Shown: piece by piece, positions 47,762 through 54,858 of the stretch
Layout: the number at the start of each line of letters is the position of its first letter
How positions within the stretch are numbered: the stretch's first letter is position 1
Assembly: GCA_022844125.1 (NCBI GenBank)
Contig: JALHMI010000001.1
Coordinates: 248,001-312,000 of the forward strand
Direction of reading: 5' to 3'
Source: Pirellulales bacterium
Lineage (GTDB): Bacteria; Planctomycetota; Planctomycetia; Pirellulales; PALSA-1355
Length of the DNA stretch: 64,000 nt
Notes under the pieces: model-generated
Told to the model about the DNA's origin: nothing
Databases searched by the model: none
What the model saw: the letters and a program-made list of their open reading frames with translations, nothing else
Position numbers and translations under genes: made by a program

Positions 47762-48601
47762 ATGATTCAGAACATGCCCGTCAAGACGCTGGTCCACAAG
47801 GACCTGACGATCGAGGGTTACTCGCGCGCGGCGGTGCAGACTTATTGGCGCGTTCCAGAACTGAAGATCGGCTTCGACCTGGGGGCGCAGCCCTGGGCAT
47901 TCATGTCGACCGCCACTTGGTTTGTGTCACACGCACACCTGGATCATATCGCCTCGTTGCCAGTGTATGTTGCGCGGCGACGGATGATGAAGATGGAACC
48001 GCCGACAATCTACCTGCCTGCCGGGGCGGTCGAACCTGTCGAACGAATCCTCAAACTCTTCACGCGACTCGATCGGGGACGCATGCCCTGCACGCTCGTG
48101 CCAATCGAACCCGGCATGGAGATCGAGCTTTCGCGAGAACACGTTGTCACCGTCTCGGCCACCAAGCACACTATTCCCTCGATGGGATTCGTGGTCTGGG
48201 AGCGGCGTCGCAAGCTCAGGTCCGAGTACCAGGACCTTTCCGGCCCGCAGATTCGCGATCTGCGCCTGGGCGGCACTGACGTCACCGAAGAGCGCCGCGT
48301 ACCGCGATTTGCCTACCTGGGCGACAGCGCACCGGAAGGTCTCGACAATTGCCCTGCGATGTTCGAGGCTCACGTACTGGTTATGGAGATTACGTTCGTC
48401 GCGCCCTCGCACCGCAAAGACAAGATCCACAAGTTCGGGCACATCCACCTGGACGATGTCGTCGAGCGGCGGGCAAAGTTCCAGAATGAGTTGATCATCG
48501 CCAGCCACTTCAGCACCCGCTATAGCAGCAAGCGAATTCGCGACGTCGTGGGCCGGGTCGTGCCCGACATGCTCGATGGCCGGCTGCAGTTGTGGCTGTA
48601 A
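47762..48601 (+). CDS. RNase Z-like metallo-beta-lactamase-fold hydrolase
   Basis: The product is 279 aa from the ATG at 47762 (another Met at 47774). It opens with VKTLVHKDLTIEGYSRAAVQ and contains the metal-binding SHAHLDHIASLPVYVARRR (HxHxDH), a later KHTIPSMGFVVWERR, FAYLGDSAPEGL (metal Asp), VMEITFVA, and FGHIHLDDVV plus ASHFSTRYSSKRI at the end, matching an RNase Z-type architecture without the flexible arm. Bacterial RNase Z processes tRNA 3' ends. Shorter relatives, often plant- or planctomycete-like, may have other nuclease or esterase activities, so I hold the exact substrate open. Confidence 0.82.
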   Translation: MIQNMPVKTLVHKDLTIEGYSRAAVQTYWRVPELKIGFDLGAQPWAFMSTATWFVSHAHLDHIASLPVYVARRRMMKMEPPTIYLPAGAVEPVERILKLFTRLDRGRMPCTLVPIEPGMEIELSREHVVTVSATKHTIPSMGFVVWERRRKLRSEYQDLSGPQIRDLRLGGTDVTEERRVPRFAYLGDSAPEGLDNCPAMFEAHVLVMEITFVAPSHRKDKIHKFGHIHLDDVVERRAKFQNELIIASHFSTRYSSKRIRDVVGRVVPDMLDGRLQLWL

Positions 48602-48624
48602 ACCACAAACGACATTGCAGTTCG

Positions 48625-48653
48625 CTGCCCGTGAGCGCGAAGCAGCGTAGAAT
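48625..48653 (+). promoter_or_regulatory. Candidate promoter for hemW, possibly leaderless
   Basis: TAGAAT at 48648-48653 lies 9 bases before the ATG at 48663, with CTGCCC at 48625-48630 17 bases upstream. The spacing copies that seen before mtnA and would give an mRNA with almost no leader. No Shine-Dalgarno sequence is present in the gap. Confidence 0.35.
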
Positions 48654-48662
48654 TGGTTGCCA

Positions 48663-49805
48663 ATGAGTGCCGCGCAGCCAAACCCCCGCTCTGCTTACAT
48701 CCACGTGCCCTTCTGCCGGCATCGCTGTGGATACTGTAACTTCACACTCGTCGCCGGCCGCGATGATTTGATCTCGGACTACCTGCGTGCGATTGAAGTC
48801 GAGCTCTCCTGGCTGCAGACGCCGCGCGAGGTCGACACACTCTTCTTCGGCGGCGGAACCCCCACACACCTGCCGCTTGCTGACCTCGAGAAACTGCTGG
48901 TCTTCGCGCGGCGCTGGTTTCCGTTGGCCATCGGCGGCGAGTTGAGCATGGAAGCCAATCCGGTAGACTTGCGCGATGAGAAGCTTTCGCTACTGGCCGA
49001 GTACGGCGTCAATCGGATCAGTCTCGGCGGTCAATCGTTCGACGCGCAAAAGCTCGCGTTGCTCGAACGCGACCATGACGCCGGAGCGCTCGCCCGCGCG
49101 GTCCAAGCCAGCCGCCGCTACGTGCGCTCCGTATCACTGGACCTGATCTTTGGCACGCCCGGCGAATCGCTCAGCGGCTGGCAACAGGATCTGATCGCCG
49201 CACTCGAGCTGCGGCCGCAGCATGTCTCGACCTATGGCCTCACCTTTGAGCGCGGCACCAATTACTGGAGCCGACTGCTCTCGGGCGAACTCTCGCGCCT
49301 TGACGAAGAAGTCGAACGCGCCATGTACGCGCTGGCCATCGACACGCTCACCGGGGCAGGCTACCACCACTATGAAGTGTCAAACTTCGCTCAGTCCGGC
49401 CATCGTTGCCGGCACAACGAAGCCTATTGGGCCGGCGAAAGCTACTATGCCGCCGGCCCGGGCGCTGCCCGCTATGTCGAGGGCCGCCGCGAGATGAACC
49501 ACCGCAGCACGACGACCTACCTGAAGCGTGTCCTCGCCGGCGAGTCGCCGGTTGCCGAAAGTGAGACACTGTCGCCGGAAGACCGCGCTCGCGAGCTCCT
49601 AGTCTTCGGCCTGCGGCGAATCGCCGGCATCGAGCGGGACCCATTCGCCGCTCGTACTGGGTACAGCGTCGACGACCTTGTCGGGCCGCAACTGTCAGAC
49701 ATGGTCGCTCACGGTCTGATGATCGACGACGGCCGGCGAGTGGCTCTGTCACGCGAAGGGCTGTTCGTCAGCGATGCCATTTGGCCGCGTTTCTTACGTC
49801 GTTAG
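48663..49805 (+). CDS. hemW: Radical SAM HemW-like protein
   Basis: The 380-aa product begins at the ATG at 48663. The radical SAM cluster site is CRHRCGYCNF (CX3CX2C) near residue 19, after YIHVPFC. HemN/HemW-family markers follow: TLFFGGGTPTHLPLADLEKL, LSMEANPVDL, GVNRISLGGQSFDAQKLALL, VSLDLIFGTPGESLSGWQQD, STYGLTFERGTNYW, and HHYEVSNFAQSGHRCRHNEA YW. Proteins with this architecture were long called oxygen-independent coproporphyrinogen oxidases, but the CX3CX2C cluster without a fourth Cys is typical of HemW, a haem chaperone. The 3' end overlaps the convergent DUF3754 gene by 12 bases. Confidence 0.9.
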   Translation: MSAAQPNPRSAYIHVPFCRHRCGYCNFTLVAGRDDLISDYLRAIEVELSWLQTPREVDTLFFGGGTPTHLPLADLEKLLVFARRWFPLAIGGELSMEANPVDLRDEKLSLLAEYGVNRISLGGQSFDAQKLALLERDHDAGALARAVQASRRYVRSVSLDLIFGTPGESLSGWQQDLIAALELRPQHVSTYGLTFERGTNYWSRLLSGELSRLDEEVERAMYALAIDTLTGAGYHHYEVSNFAQSGHRCRHNEAYWAGESYYAAGPGAARYVEGRREMNHRSTTTYLKRVLAGESPVAESETLSPEDRARELLVFGLRRIAGIERDPFAARTGYSVDDLVGPQLSDMVAHGLMIDDGRRVALSREGLFVSDAIWPRFLRR

Positions 49806-51092
49806 CCGACGATTGTCAGCTTTCACGTGCTGCTTCGACCAGGCCTCCGGCAATTCGCGCCAATGTTCGGCAAGCAAGCGAATTGATTCTTCGATTGGGA
49901 CTGCTTGCCACAACTCTCCTGTCTGTTGCGCCAACCGGAATTGCACGAGTTTGCCCAGCGCGTCGGTAATCTCGAAGTCGACCGACTGTTCTGCTTCTCT
50001 CTCCAGCCAGGCTTCGATCCGCGAGTCCAATGCCGCGGCGGTGAGTCCTTCTGCCGGAGTATCGTGCCAGAGAAAGAAATATGCCAGCATCACCTCGCGA
50101 TTCTCCTGCTCTGTCGCTTCGTCGAGCAACCGATGAATCACGCCTGCGTTGTTATCAATGTTCTGATAGTACAAGCTTTGCGTCAGGTTGAGCTGATACT
50201 TCTGCCGGGTGTTCAAGTAGCCATAGAGTGAACGCACTCCGTAACCGACCGTGCCGCCAACCAGGCCCAGAAAAGCCAGCGTCGATCCAAAAGCCATCGC
50301 GATGCCCAAGAATAACTTGTAGATCACGATCCCGATGCCTGACATCATGGGCAGAGCGACCCGCGCACGATCGAACGGCGACATCTTCACCTGCGAACCC
50401 GGCAGGAGCATGTCGAGGTCGAGCTTCGGAATGTCCTTGAAGAGTTTCAAGTACACGTCGTCCGTGTCGAGCACCTTTGAGTACTTCTGTTCTCCCTTCA
50501 AATGGAAGATGAGCACGAGCCGCTGGTAGATCGGCACGTCGATCGCCTCGCTGCGGAACCGATTCCGCCAGGCGCGGCGATAGCGCGTGCCCATCCTGTC
50601 TCCGCGGTAGTAAAGCTCCAGCCGATCGAACAGCGTGAAGTCTACCGTCAGGTGCAGGCCCCAGTGACTACGATCCTGGAGTGCCGCGTTGATTTCGGCT
50701 TCGGCCAGGCGGTGGAAATTTGCCCGGGCCAGCAGTCTCCCAAATCCTTCGAAAAGCTCCTCACGCCGCAAGTCGAGCTCTTGCTGCGAAAGTGCCGCGC
50801 CGACCCGAGTGTCGGAATCCGGATCGAACGGGGCGTAAGCGTCCTTAAGCTCATCGAGGGTCGCTTCCAGGTGGCAATGCACCAGAGCGTGCAACAGCCG
50901 ACATAAGTGCTGAAAATTCGCCGCGTCGTCGACTTTAAGCCCTGGATAGCGGGCGAGCGTCTCGCCAAGATCGCGCTTGCGCAACGGAATGAACGCTTCG
51001 GGTCGCGCGGCACGGGCTGCGCGCATCTGCGAACCGTCAGGCCCAGTCGAGCCAGGATCTTCCGTCGGACCAGGATTTTCTAAGGTCGCCAT
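49794..51092 (-). CDS. DUF3754 (TMEM143-like) membrane protein
   Basis: The 432-aa product starts at the Met at 51092 (MATLENPGPTEDPG); an upstream extension to 51173 lacks support. Cytoplasmic N-terminal helices (EAFIPLRKRDLGETLARYPG; FQHLCRLLHALVHCHLEATL) lead to a conserved beta-rich section (DLELYYRGDRMGTRYRRAW reads as FDRLELYYRGDRMG). Two membrane helices near residues 265-315 follow (MMSGIGIVIYKLFLGIAMAF; STLAFLGLVGGTVGYGVRSL), then the NTRQKYQLNLTQSLYYQNID motif. This set is that of DUF3754, related to mitochondrial TMEM143. The function is unknown. It is convergent with hemW, with a 12-base overlap. Confidence 0.8.
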   Translation of the reverse strand: MATLENPGPTEDPGSTGPDGSQMRAARAARPEAFIPLRKRDLGETLARYPGLKVDDAANFQHLCRLLHALVHCHLEATLDELKDAYAPFDPDSDTRVGAALSQQELDLRREELFEGFGRLLARANFHRLAEAEINAALQDRSHWGLHLTVDFTLFDRLELYYRGDRMGTRYRRAWRNRFRSEAIDVPIYQRLVLIFHLKGEQKYSKVLDTDDVYLKLFKDIPKLDLDMLLPGSQVKMSPFDRARVALPMMSGIGIVIYKLFLGIAMAFGSTLAFLGLVGGTVGYGVRSLYGYLNTRQKYQLNLTQSLYYQNIDNNAGVIHRLLDEATEQENREVMLAYFFLWHDTPAEGLTAAALDSRIEAWLEREAEQSVDFEITDALGKLVQFRLAQQTGELWQAVPIEESIRLLAEHWRELPEAWSKQHVKADNRRLTT

Positions 51093-51286
51093 CGGCGAGG
51101 GGCCCTTAAACTCTGGGGGCTGTGGCGATTGTAGCTCTCGGGCCAGTGCCAGAATACCGCGAACCGCGACCAAAACACGCGCAAAACGAAGCGGCCTCGT
51201 CTATGATGGAGCCGTGAGGGAGCACCACACCGATCACGGTCACGATGGCCTCGCGTTCTGTTATCGCACCAGAGGCAACGAGTCTC

Positions 51287-52021
51287 ATGTCGCGCGGCTT
51301 CCGCTCTCACCCCTATCGATTCGCGCTTCTCGCCCTCACCGGGCTCGTGCTCTGCACGTCGCTCTTCGCCCAAGATGTTGCCGAGAACAATGACGGTGAA
51401 ACTCCAGGCCCGCGCAGCTACATGGGGCGCGAGATTGCGCAAACCATGCATTACGCCGGCGCTCCCTGGCTGATGCGCGAATCGCGACAGCGCGAAGAGG
51501 ACTGCGAAACGCTGCTTGCCGCCCTGAAAGTACAGCCCGGGCAAATCGTTTGCGATATGGGCTGCGGCAACGGGTTCTACACACTGCCGCTGGCCAAGCA
51601 AGTTGGCGAAGGCGGCAAAGTGCTGGCCGTCGACATCCAGCCCGAGATGCTGCACTTACTCGACGAGCGAGCCAAGGTTGAAGGCATAGAAAACATTGAA
51701 CTCATCACCGGCACGCAGACCGATCCGCAACTTGCGCCGGGCAGCGTGGACCTGATCTTGCTGGTGGACGTGTATCACGAATTTTCGCATCCGCGACAGA
51801 TGTTGGAAGCCATGCATAAGGCGCTGAAGCCGAACGGTCGGATCGCCCTGGCAGAGTTCCGACTTGAGGATCGCAACGTGCCGATCAAGCGGCTCCACAA
51901 GATGAGCAAGAAGCAAATCCTGCGTGAATATGAGGCTAGTGGGTTTCGTCTGGTCGAGGAGTTCGACAAGCTGCCGTGGCAGCATTTGATGTTTTTTTCG
52001 AGGTCCGATAGCGGCCAATAA
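51287..52021 (+). CDS. Exported SAM-dependent methyltransferase
   Basis: The start at 51287 (MSRGFRSHPYRFALLALTGL) gives a signal-peptide-like N-terminus; 244 aa. The remainder is a class I methyltransferase: GQIVCDMGCGNGFYTLPLAK (motif I), VLAVDIQPEMLHLLDERA (motif II with acidic ribose-binding residue), VDLILLVDVYHEFSHPRQML (motif IV region), and LKPNGRIALAEFRLEDRNVP. An upstream Met at 51245 would add 14 residues. SAM enzymes behind a signal peptide are unusual because SAM is cytoplasmic. Either the hydrophobic segment is an anchor with the domain facing inside, or the true start is downstream. Similar proteins are common in planctomycetes; the substrate is unknown. Confidence 0.8.
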   Translation: MSRGFRSHPYRFALLALTGLVLCTSLFAQDVAENNDGETPGPRSYMGREIAQTMHYAGAPWLMRESRQREEDCETLLAALKVQPGQIVCDMGCGNGFYTLPLAKQVGEGGKVLAVDIQPEMLHLLDERAKVEGIENIELITGTQTDPQLAPGSVDLILLVDVYHEFSHPRQMLEAMHKALKPNGRIALAEFRLEDRNVPIKRLHKMSKKQILREYEASGFRLVEEFDKLPWQHLMFFSRSDSGQ

Positions 52022-52360
52022 GCTGGCATCTTAAAGCACCTAACTCGTGTTCCACGGAAGGCTTAAAGTCGGTACAGTACGGGCCGAACGGCAGGGGACG
52101 GGGAATAAGTTCGCTAGTTCCTGCAGAAATCATGCGAGTGTATGCAATCGACTGGCGCTGAAGTTGCAACACCCCACAGCCCTAACTAGAATAAATCGCG
52201 TGCAGGGGACTGACTCACCGCTAAGTCATTTACGGGCCAAGAGTTGCTAATGAAGAGGACTAAGTTGCATCAGCTGATCGCTCGGGCGTCACGTTGATCA
52301 ACTAAAAAGCGGATCGATTGCTGCGGGCAAGCGCATCGATCGCAAAGGTGTTGTCACGAC
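52022..52360 (+). other. Intergenic stretch before the sigma-54 activator
   Basis: No protein frame with a ribosome site is present. The stretch contains AGGGGACGGGG and AGGGGACTGAC fragments about 105 bases apart and an AT-richer part near 52300. No -24/-12 promoter or known RNA element was recognised. Confidence 0.4.
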
Positions 52361-53389
52361 ATGTCTAATCATTCGTCGATATTCCCCAGTATCGACTCGG
52401 CCGGCCGCTCACACGCGCGGGCCGACTGGGTTCTCGGTCAGAACCTTGCCGTGCGGCAAATCGCCCGCCACGCAGAGCGTGCTGCGCAAGCGGACTGCAC
52501 CGTCTTAATCTCTGGCGAAACCGGCACCGGCAAAGAGCTGTGGGGCCGAGTTGTTCACGACCGTGGTCCTCGCGCCGGAAAACCGTACATTCCCGTCAAC
52601 TGCGCCGCGCTCACGATCACCCTCGCCGAGAGCCAACTCTTCGGTCATGAGAAGGGCGCATTCACCGGCGCCGCGGGCCGTTCGCTGGGTGTGTTCCGCG
52701 CGGCCGAAGGCGGCACCGTGTTTCTCGACGAAGTCGGCGAGATGCCGCTCGAACTGCAACCCAAGCTCCTCCGCGTCTTGCAGCAGCGCGAAGTGACGCC
52801 CGTCGGTTCTTCGCATCCCGAACCGATCAACGTGCAAGTCGTCGCGGCGACGAATCGCAATCTCGAAGAAGAAGTTGCCGAAGGTCGTTTCCGCGAAGAT
52901 CTTTACTATCGACTCAACATGGTCGAGCTGCGCGTCCCCGCGCTGCGCGATCGCGTGGAAGACATTCCCGAGTTCATCGAATTCTTCTCGCGACAGTTCG
53001 CCGAGCGTTACAACCGTCCGCTGTGGCAGCCCGATGCCGACACGCTGAAGCGTTTCTGTGAGTTCCCCTGGCCGGGCAACGTGCGACAACTGTCGCATAT
53101 TATTGAACAGTCGTATGTGCTCGACTGTGCTCCGCTGCTGCCGCATGCCGAACCGCAGCAGCGCGGCGACTCGACGCTGCCGTTCATGGACCTGAACCGG
53201 CTGCGGAACGCGGCCGTTTCGCAGGCTCTGGAAACGACCCGGGGGCATAAAGGCCGGGCGGCCAAGCTGCTGGGCGTGCATGCCAACACGCTCACCCGTC
53301 TCCTCGCCCAGATGGAAACCGAGCAACCAGGCTCGTCGACCTCCTGGCGCAAAGGGAGCAATCCCCGCCGGCCGGCGAAGCCGCGGTAA
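52361..53389 (+). CDS. Sigma-54-dependent activator without sensor domain
   Basis: The 342-aa product is an AAA+ bacterial enhancer-binding protein with almost nothing before the ATPase domain. Residues 25-250 show GETGTGKEL (Walker A), ESQLFGHEKGAFTGAAG containing the sigma-54-contacting GAFTGA loop, GGTVFLDEVGEMPLELQPKL (Walker B), the R-finger region FREDLYYRLNMVELRVPALR, and FPWPGNVRQLSHIIEQ. A Fis-type helix-turn-helix lies near residues 290-315 (ETTRGHKGRAAKLLGVHANT). Lacking a receiver, GAF or PAS domain, it is probably controlled by expression level or a partner. Targets cannot be seen: no -24/-12 promoter was found near the toxin genes. The C-terminal codons are part of a tandem repeat. 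Confidence 0.93.
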   Translation: MSNHSSIFPSIDSAGRSHARADWVLGQNLAVRQIARHAERAAQADCTVLISGETGTGKELWGRVVHDRGPRAGKPYIPVNCAALTITLAESQLFGHEKGAFTGAAGRSLGVFRAAEGGTVFLDEVGEMPLELQPKLLRVLQQREVTPVGSSHPEPINVQVVAATNRNLEEEVAEGRFREDLYYRLNMVELRVPALRDRVEDIPEFIEFFSRQFAERYNRPLWQPDADTLKRFCEFPWPGNVRQLSHIIEQSYVLDCAPLLPHAEPQQRGDSTLPFMDLNRLRNAAVSQALETTRGHKGRAAKLLGVHANTLTRLLAQMETEQPGSSTSWRKGSNPRRPAKPR

Positions 53390-53478
53390 CTCTGCCGGCA
53401 AAGCCGCGGTAACTCTGCCGGCAAAGCCGCGGTAACTCGGCCGGCAAAGCCGCGGTAAGGCTGCCGGCGCAGCCGGGG
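53371..53478 (+). repeat. 23-bp tandem repeat at the 3' end of the activator gene
   Basis: About 4.6 units of 23 bases (GCCGGCAAAGCCGCGGTAAC plus three variable bases) begin at 53371, 53394, 53417, 53440 and 53463. The last is partial and diverged. The first unit contains the gene's own last codons and the TAA stop (53387-53389), so each later unit copies the end of the gene including the stop. Differences are single substitutions (GCGAAG, GGCGCAG). The array looks like replication slippage. Confidence 0.85.
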
Positions 53479-53516
53479 CGATCTCGCAGACACAGCCGGC
53501 TCGGGCCTGACCTCAT

Positions 53517-53545
53517 CGCCGCCCTCTGGCGGCGGCTCCAATTTT
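53517..53545 (+). terminator. Candidate terminator of the sigma-54 activator gene
   Basis: CGCCGCC (53517-53523), loop CTCT, GGCGGCG (53528-53534) make a 7-bp GC hairpin followed a few bases later by ATTTTC. It lies 128 bases past the stop, beyond the tandem repeat. The T-run is short. Confidence 0.4.
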
Positions 53546-53695
53546 CAAAGAGCTTGCGGCTGCGCGAGTCTTGCTGAGCGAGCCCGAGTTTTTCCGTGGT
53601 CCGTTTTCAGCGCAGAGCAACTTCCCTTTTGCTACCTCGCTGAACTCCGAATCACTGAAAACTTCTCCCGGCTTTGTCCTGCGCTTCGATTTTTC

Positions 53696-53749
53696 GCGCG
53701 TGTGCGCTTAACTTTTCGTGAAAATGATGTTTCGGGCGCACACACGCGC
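53696..53749. repeat. Long inverted repeat
   Basis: GCGCGTGTGCGC (53696-53707) faces GCGCACACACGCGC (53736-53749), one GT step different, across a 28-base loop that itself contains ACTTTTCGTGAAAAT-like dyad symmetry. The result is a nested cruciform-capable structure in otherwise non-coding DNA. Confidence 0.6.
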
Positions 53750-54204
53750 CTCGCGAGCGTTGTTTCGAGCTCCGTCTGAGCTGCGAAGTTTCTCCAGTTA
53801 TCCAAGTTCGCAAACATCGTCGTGCTCATCGCTTGGCCAGTACACATTCATCTGAACGTACCATAAACGAAATGCTGGCCTGATTTCTAGACTCGGTGGA
53901 CACGTGGGCGGTGTGCGCGGTGCGCAGCGAGGCGCGATGAGTGGTAACGACTTACTAAACGAGCCAGCCACACTCGCGGGCAAGGGCGTTTCGGAATGCG
54001 ATTTTTTCTCATGCGGCTTTGTCGTTCAGGCTTACGATTGGCGAGCCTGGCCCGCCCACCCGCGCACCTTAGTCGCACTGCTGGCCACATCTCAAGTCGC
54101 GGTCGACGCTACCACGTAGTGGCTGTTTTCTGTCCTTGAAGTCTGGCCGGCCGCGCTGATACGCTGCGCATGATGCGTTTGAAACTGTTTTCGAGGAATG
54201 CAGA

Positions 54205-54240
54205 AGAGAACCACAGGTGAACACAGATCGACACGGATAA
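54205..54240 (-). repeat. Dispersed CTGTGTTC-type repeat, inverted copy
   Basis: The stretch AACCACAGGTGAACACAGAT with the following CGACACGGATAA is the inverse, imperfect copy of the element at 54357-54392 and 56363-56398 (CTGTGTTCATTCGTGTCCAT then CTGTGGTTC). Such elements are common in environmental planctomycete-type genomes. Inverted and direct copies flank the first cassette leader. Confidence 0.65.
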
Positions 54241-54356
54241 CGAGGAGAGCGGCGTGATTCCGCCGCGTACCTTCCTTCGTCGTGCCGGCAGTGTCGTCGT
54301 GTTCCAACCGCGTTGCATTCGCCCGTTGAGATTCGCCTGCCCATGAACACCTTGCG

Positions 54357-54858
54357 TATCTGTGTTCATTCGTGTCCATCTGTGGTTCAATCTTTTCGTA
54401 ACTTCAACTAGTTCGCTGACCACTTAACAACCAACTCCCAGGGTATTGATTGGGGCCTCGCTCACCGATGGAGCGGGGTATTCGATTGGGCCCGTTGCCT
54501 GAGTTGCCGCTTCGGCGGTGCTTCTGGCAGCGGGCCCTTTTTTTGTGCGCTCACAGAAGCGCAGTTCGAGGCACGCATGATCGAAGCCTACATGAACGCA
54601 ACGCTGGACGTGCTGCGGCTCGCCGGGCAGATGTTTCTGCAGCGGATCGACTACGAGCTGCGCCGGTTTGGGGAAGACCTGCTCGACTTCATCAACGATC
54701 TGGACCGCCACCCGCGCCGCGACTGGCGCGAGCGGTTCGACGCCTTCCTGGCCGACCAAACCGCCCGCGGCCGCGAGATTACGCCCGAGAGTCGCCGGGA
54801 GTTGATCATCTATCTGGAGATGTGGGATCGGAATGTCTACGGCGGGCCGCCGCGCGAG
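54357..54858 (+). repeat. Direct repeat copy 1: leader plus toxin N-terminal module
   Basis: About 500 bases nearly identical to 56363-56861. It starts in a CTGTGTTC-type element, includes the hairpin leader and the ribosome site, and ends after codon 94 of the toxin gene (GGPPRE). Identity stops abruptly there. Differences are mainly in one hairpin loop, the T-run length and scattered codon-third-position changes. Confidence 0.92.
54456..54544 (+). promoter_or_regulatory. Structured leader with terminator-like hairpin, cassette 1
   Basis: Hairpin 1: CCTCGCTC (54456-54463), loop ACCGATG, GAGCGGGG (54471-54478). Hairpin 2: GGGCCCGTTGCC (54488-54499) with GGCAGCGGGCCC (54526-54537), enclosing CCGC-TTCG-GCGG, then seven T (54538-54544). 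The T-run is 32 bases before the toxin ATG. The geometry is that of an intrinsic terminator or attenuator inside the toxin leader. No known riboswitch or T-box motif is present. Confidence 0.75.

Larger units (their letters stand above)
53390..54576 (+). other. Repeat-rich non-coding interval before the toxin locus
   Basis: About 1.2 kb without a supported gene. It contains the tail of the 23-bp tandem array, a terminator-like hairpin, a long inverted repeat (53696-53749), a pair of oppositely oriented CTGTGTTC-type elements near 54205 and 54357, and the leader of the first toxin cassette. Base composition is more AT-rich than neighbouring genes from about 53600 to 53900. Short frames here have no ribosome site. 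Confidence 0.6.

Noticed and set aside
53371-53478. Possible CRISPR array
   Set aside because: The units are directly contiguous 23-base repeats without spacers, so this is a simple tandem repeat.
54421-54544. T-box or tRNA-like leader
   Set aside because: No T-box antiterminator sequence, no cloverleaf and no T-loop consensus could be found; only the two hairpins and U-tract are supported.
54424-54759. Minus-strand frame across the leader and toxin N-terminus, repeated at 56430-56714
   Set aside because: It is repeated only because the underlying DNA is duplicated; it runs through the terminator-like hairpin and has no ribosome site or domain.
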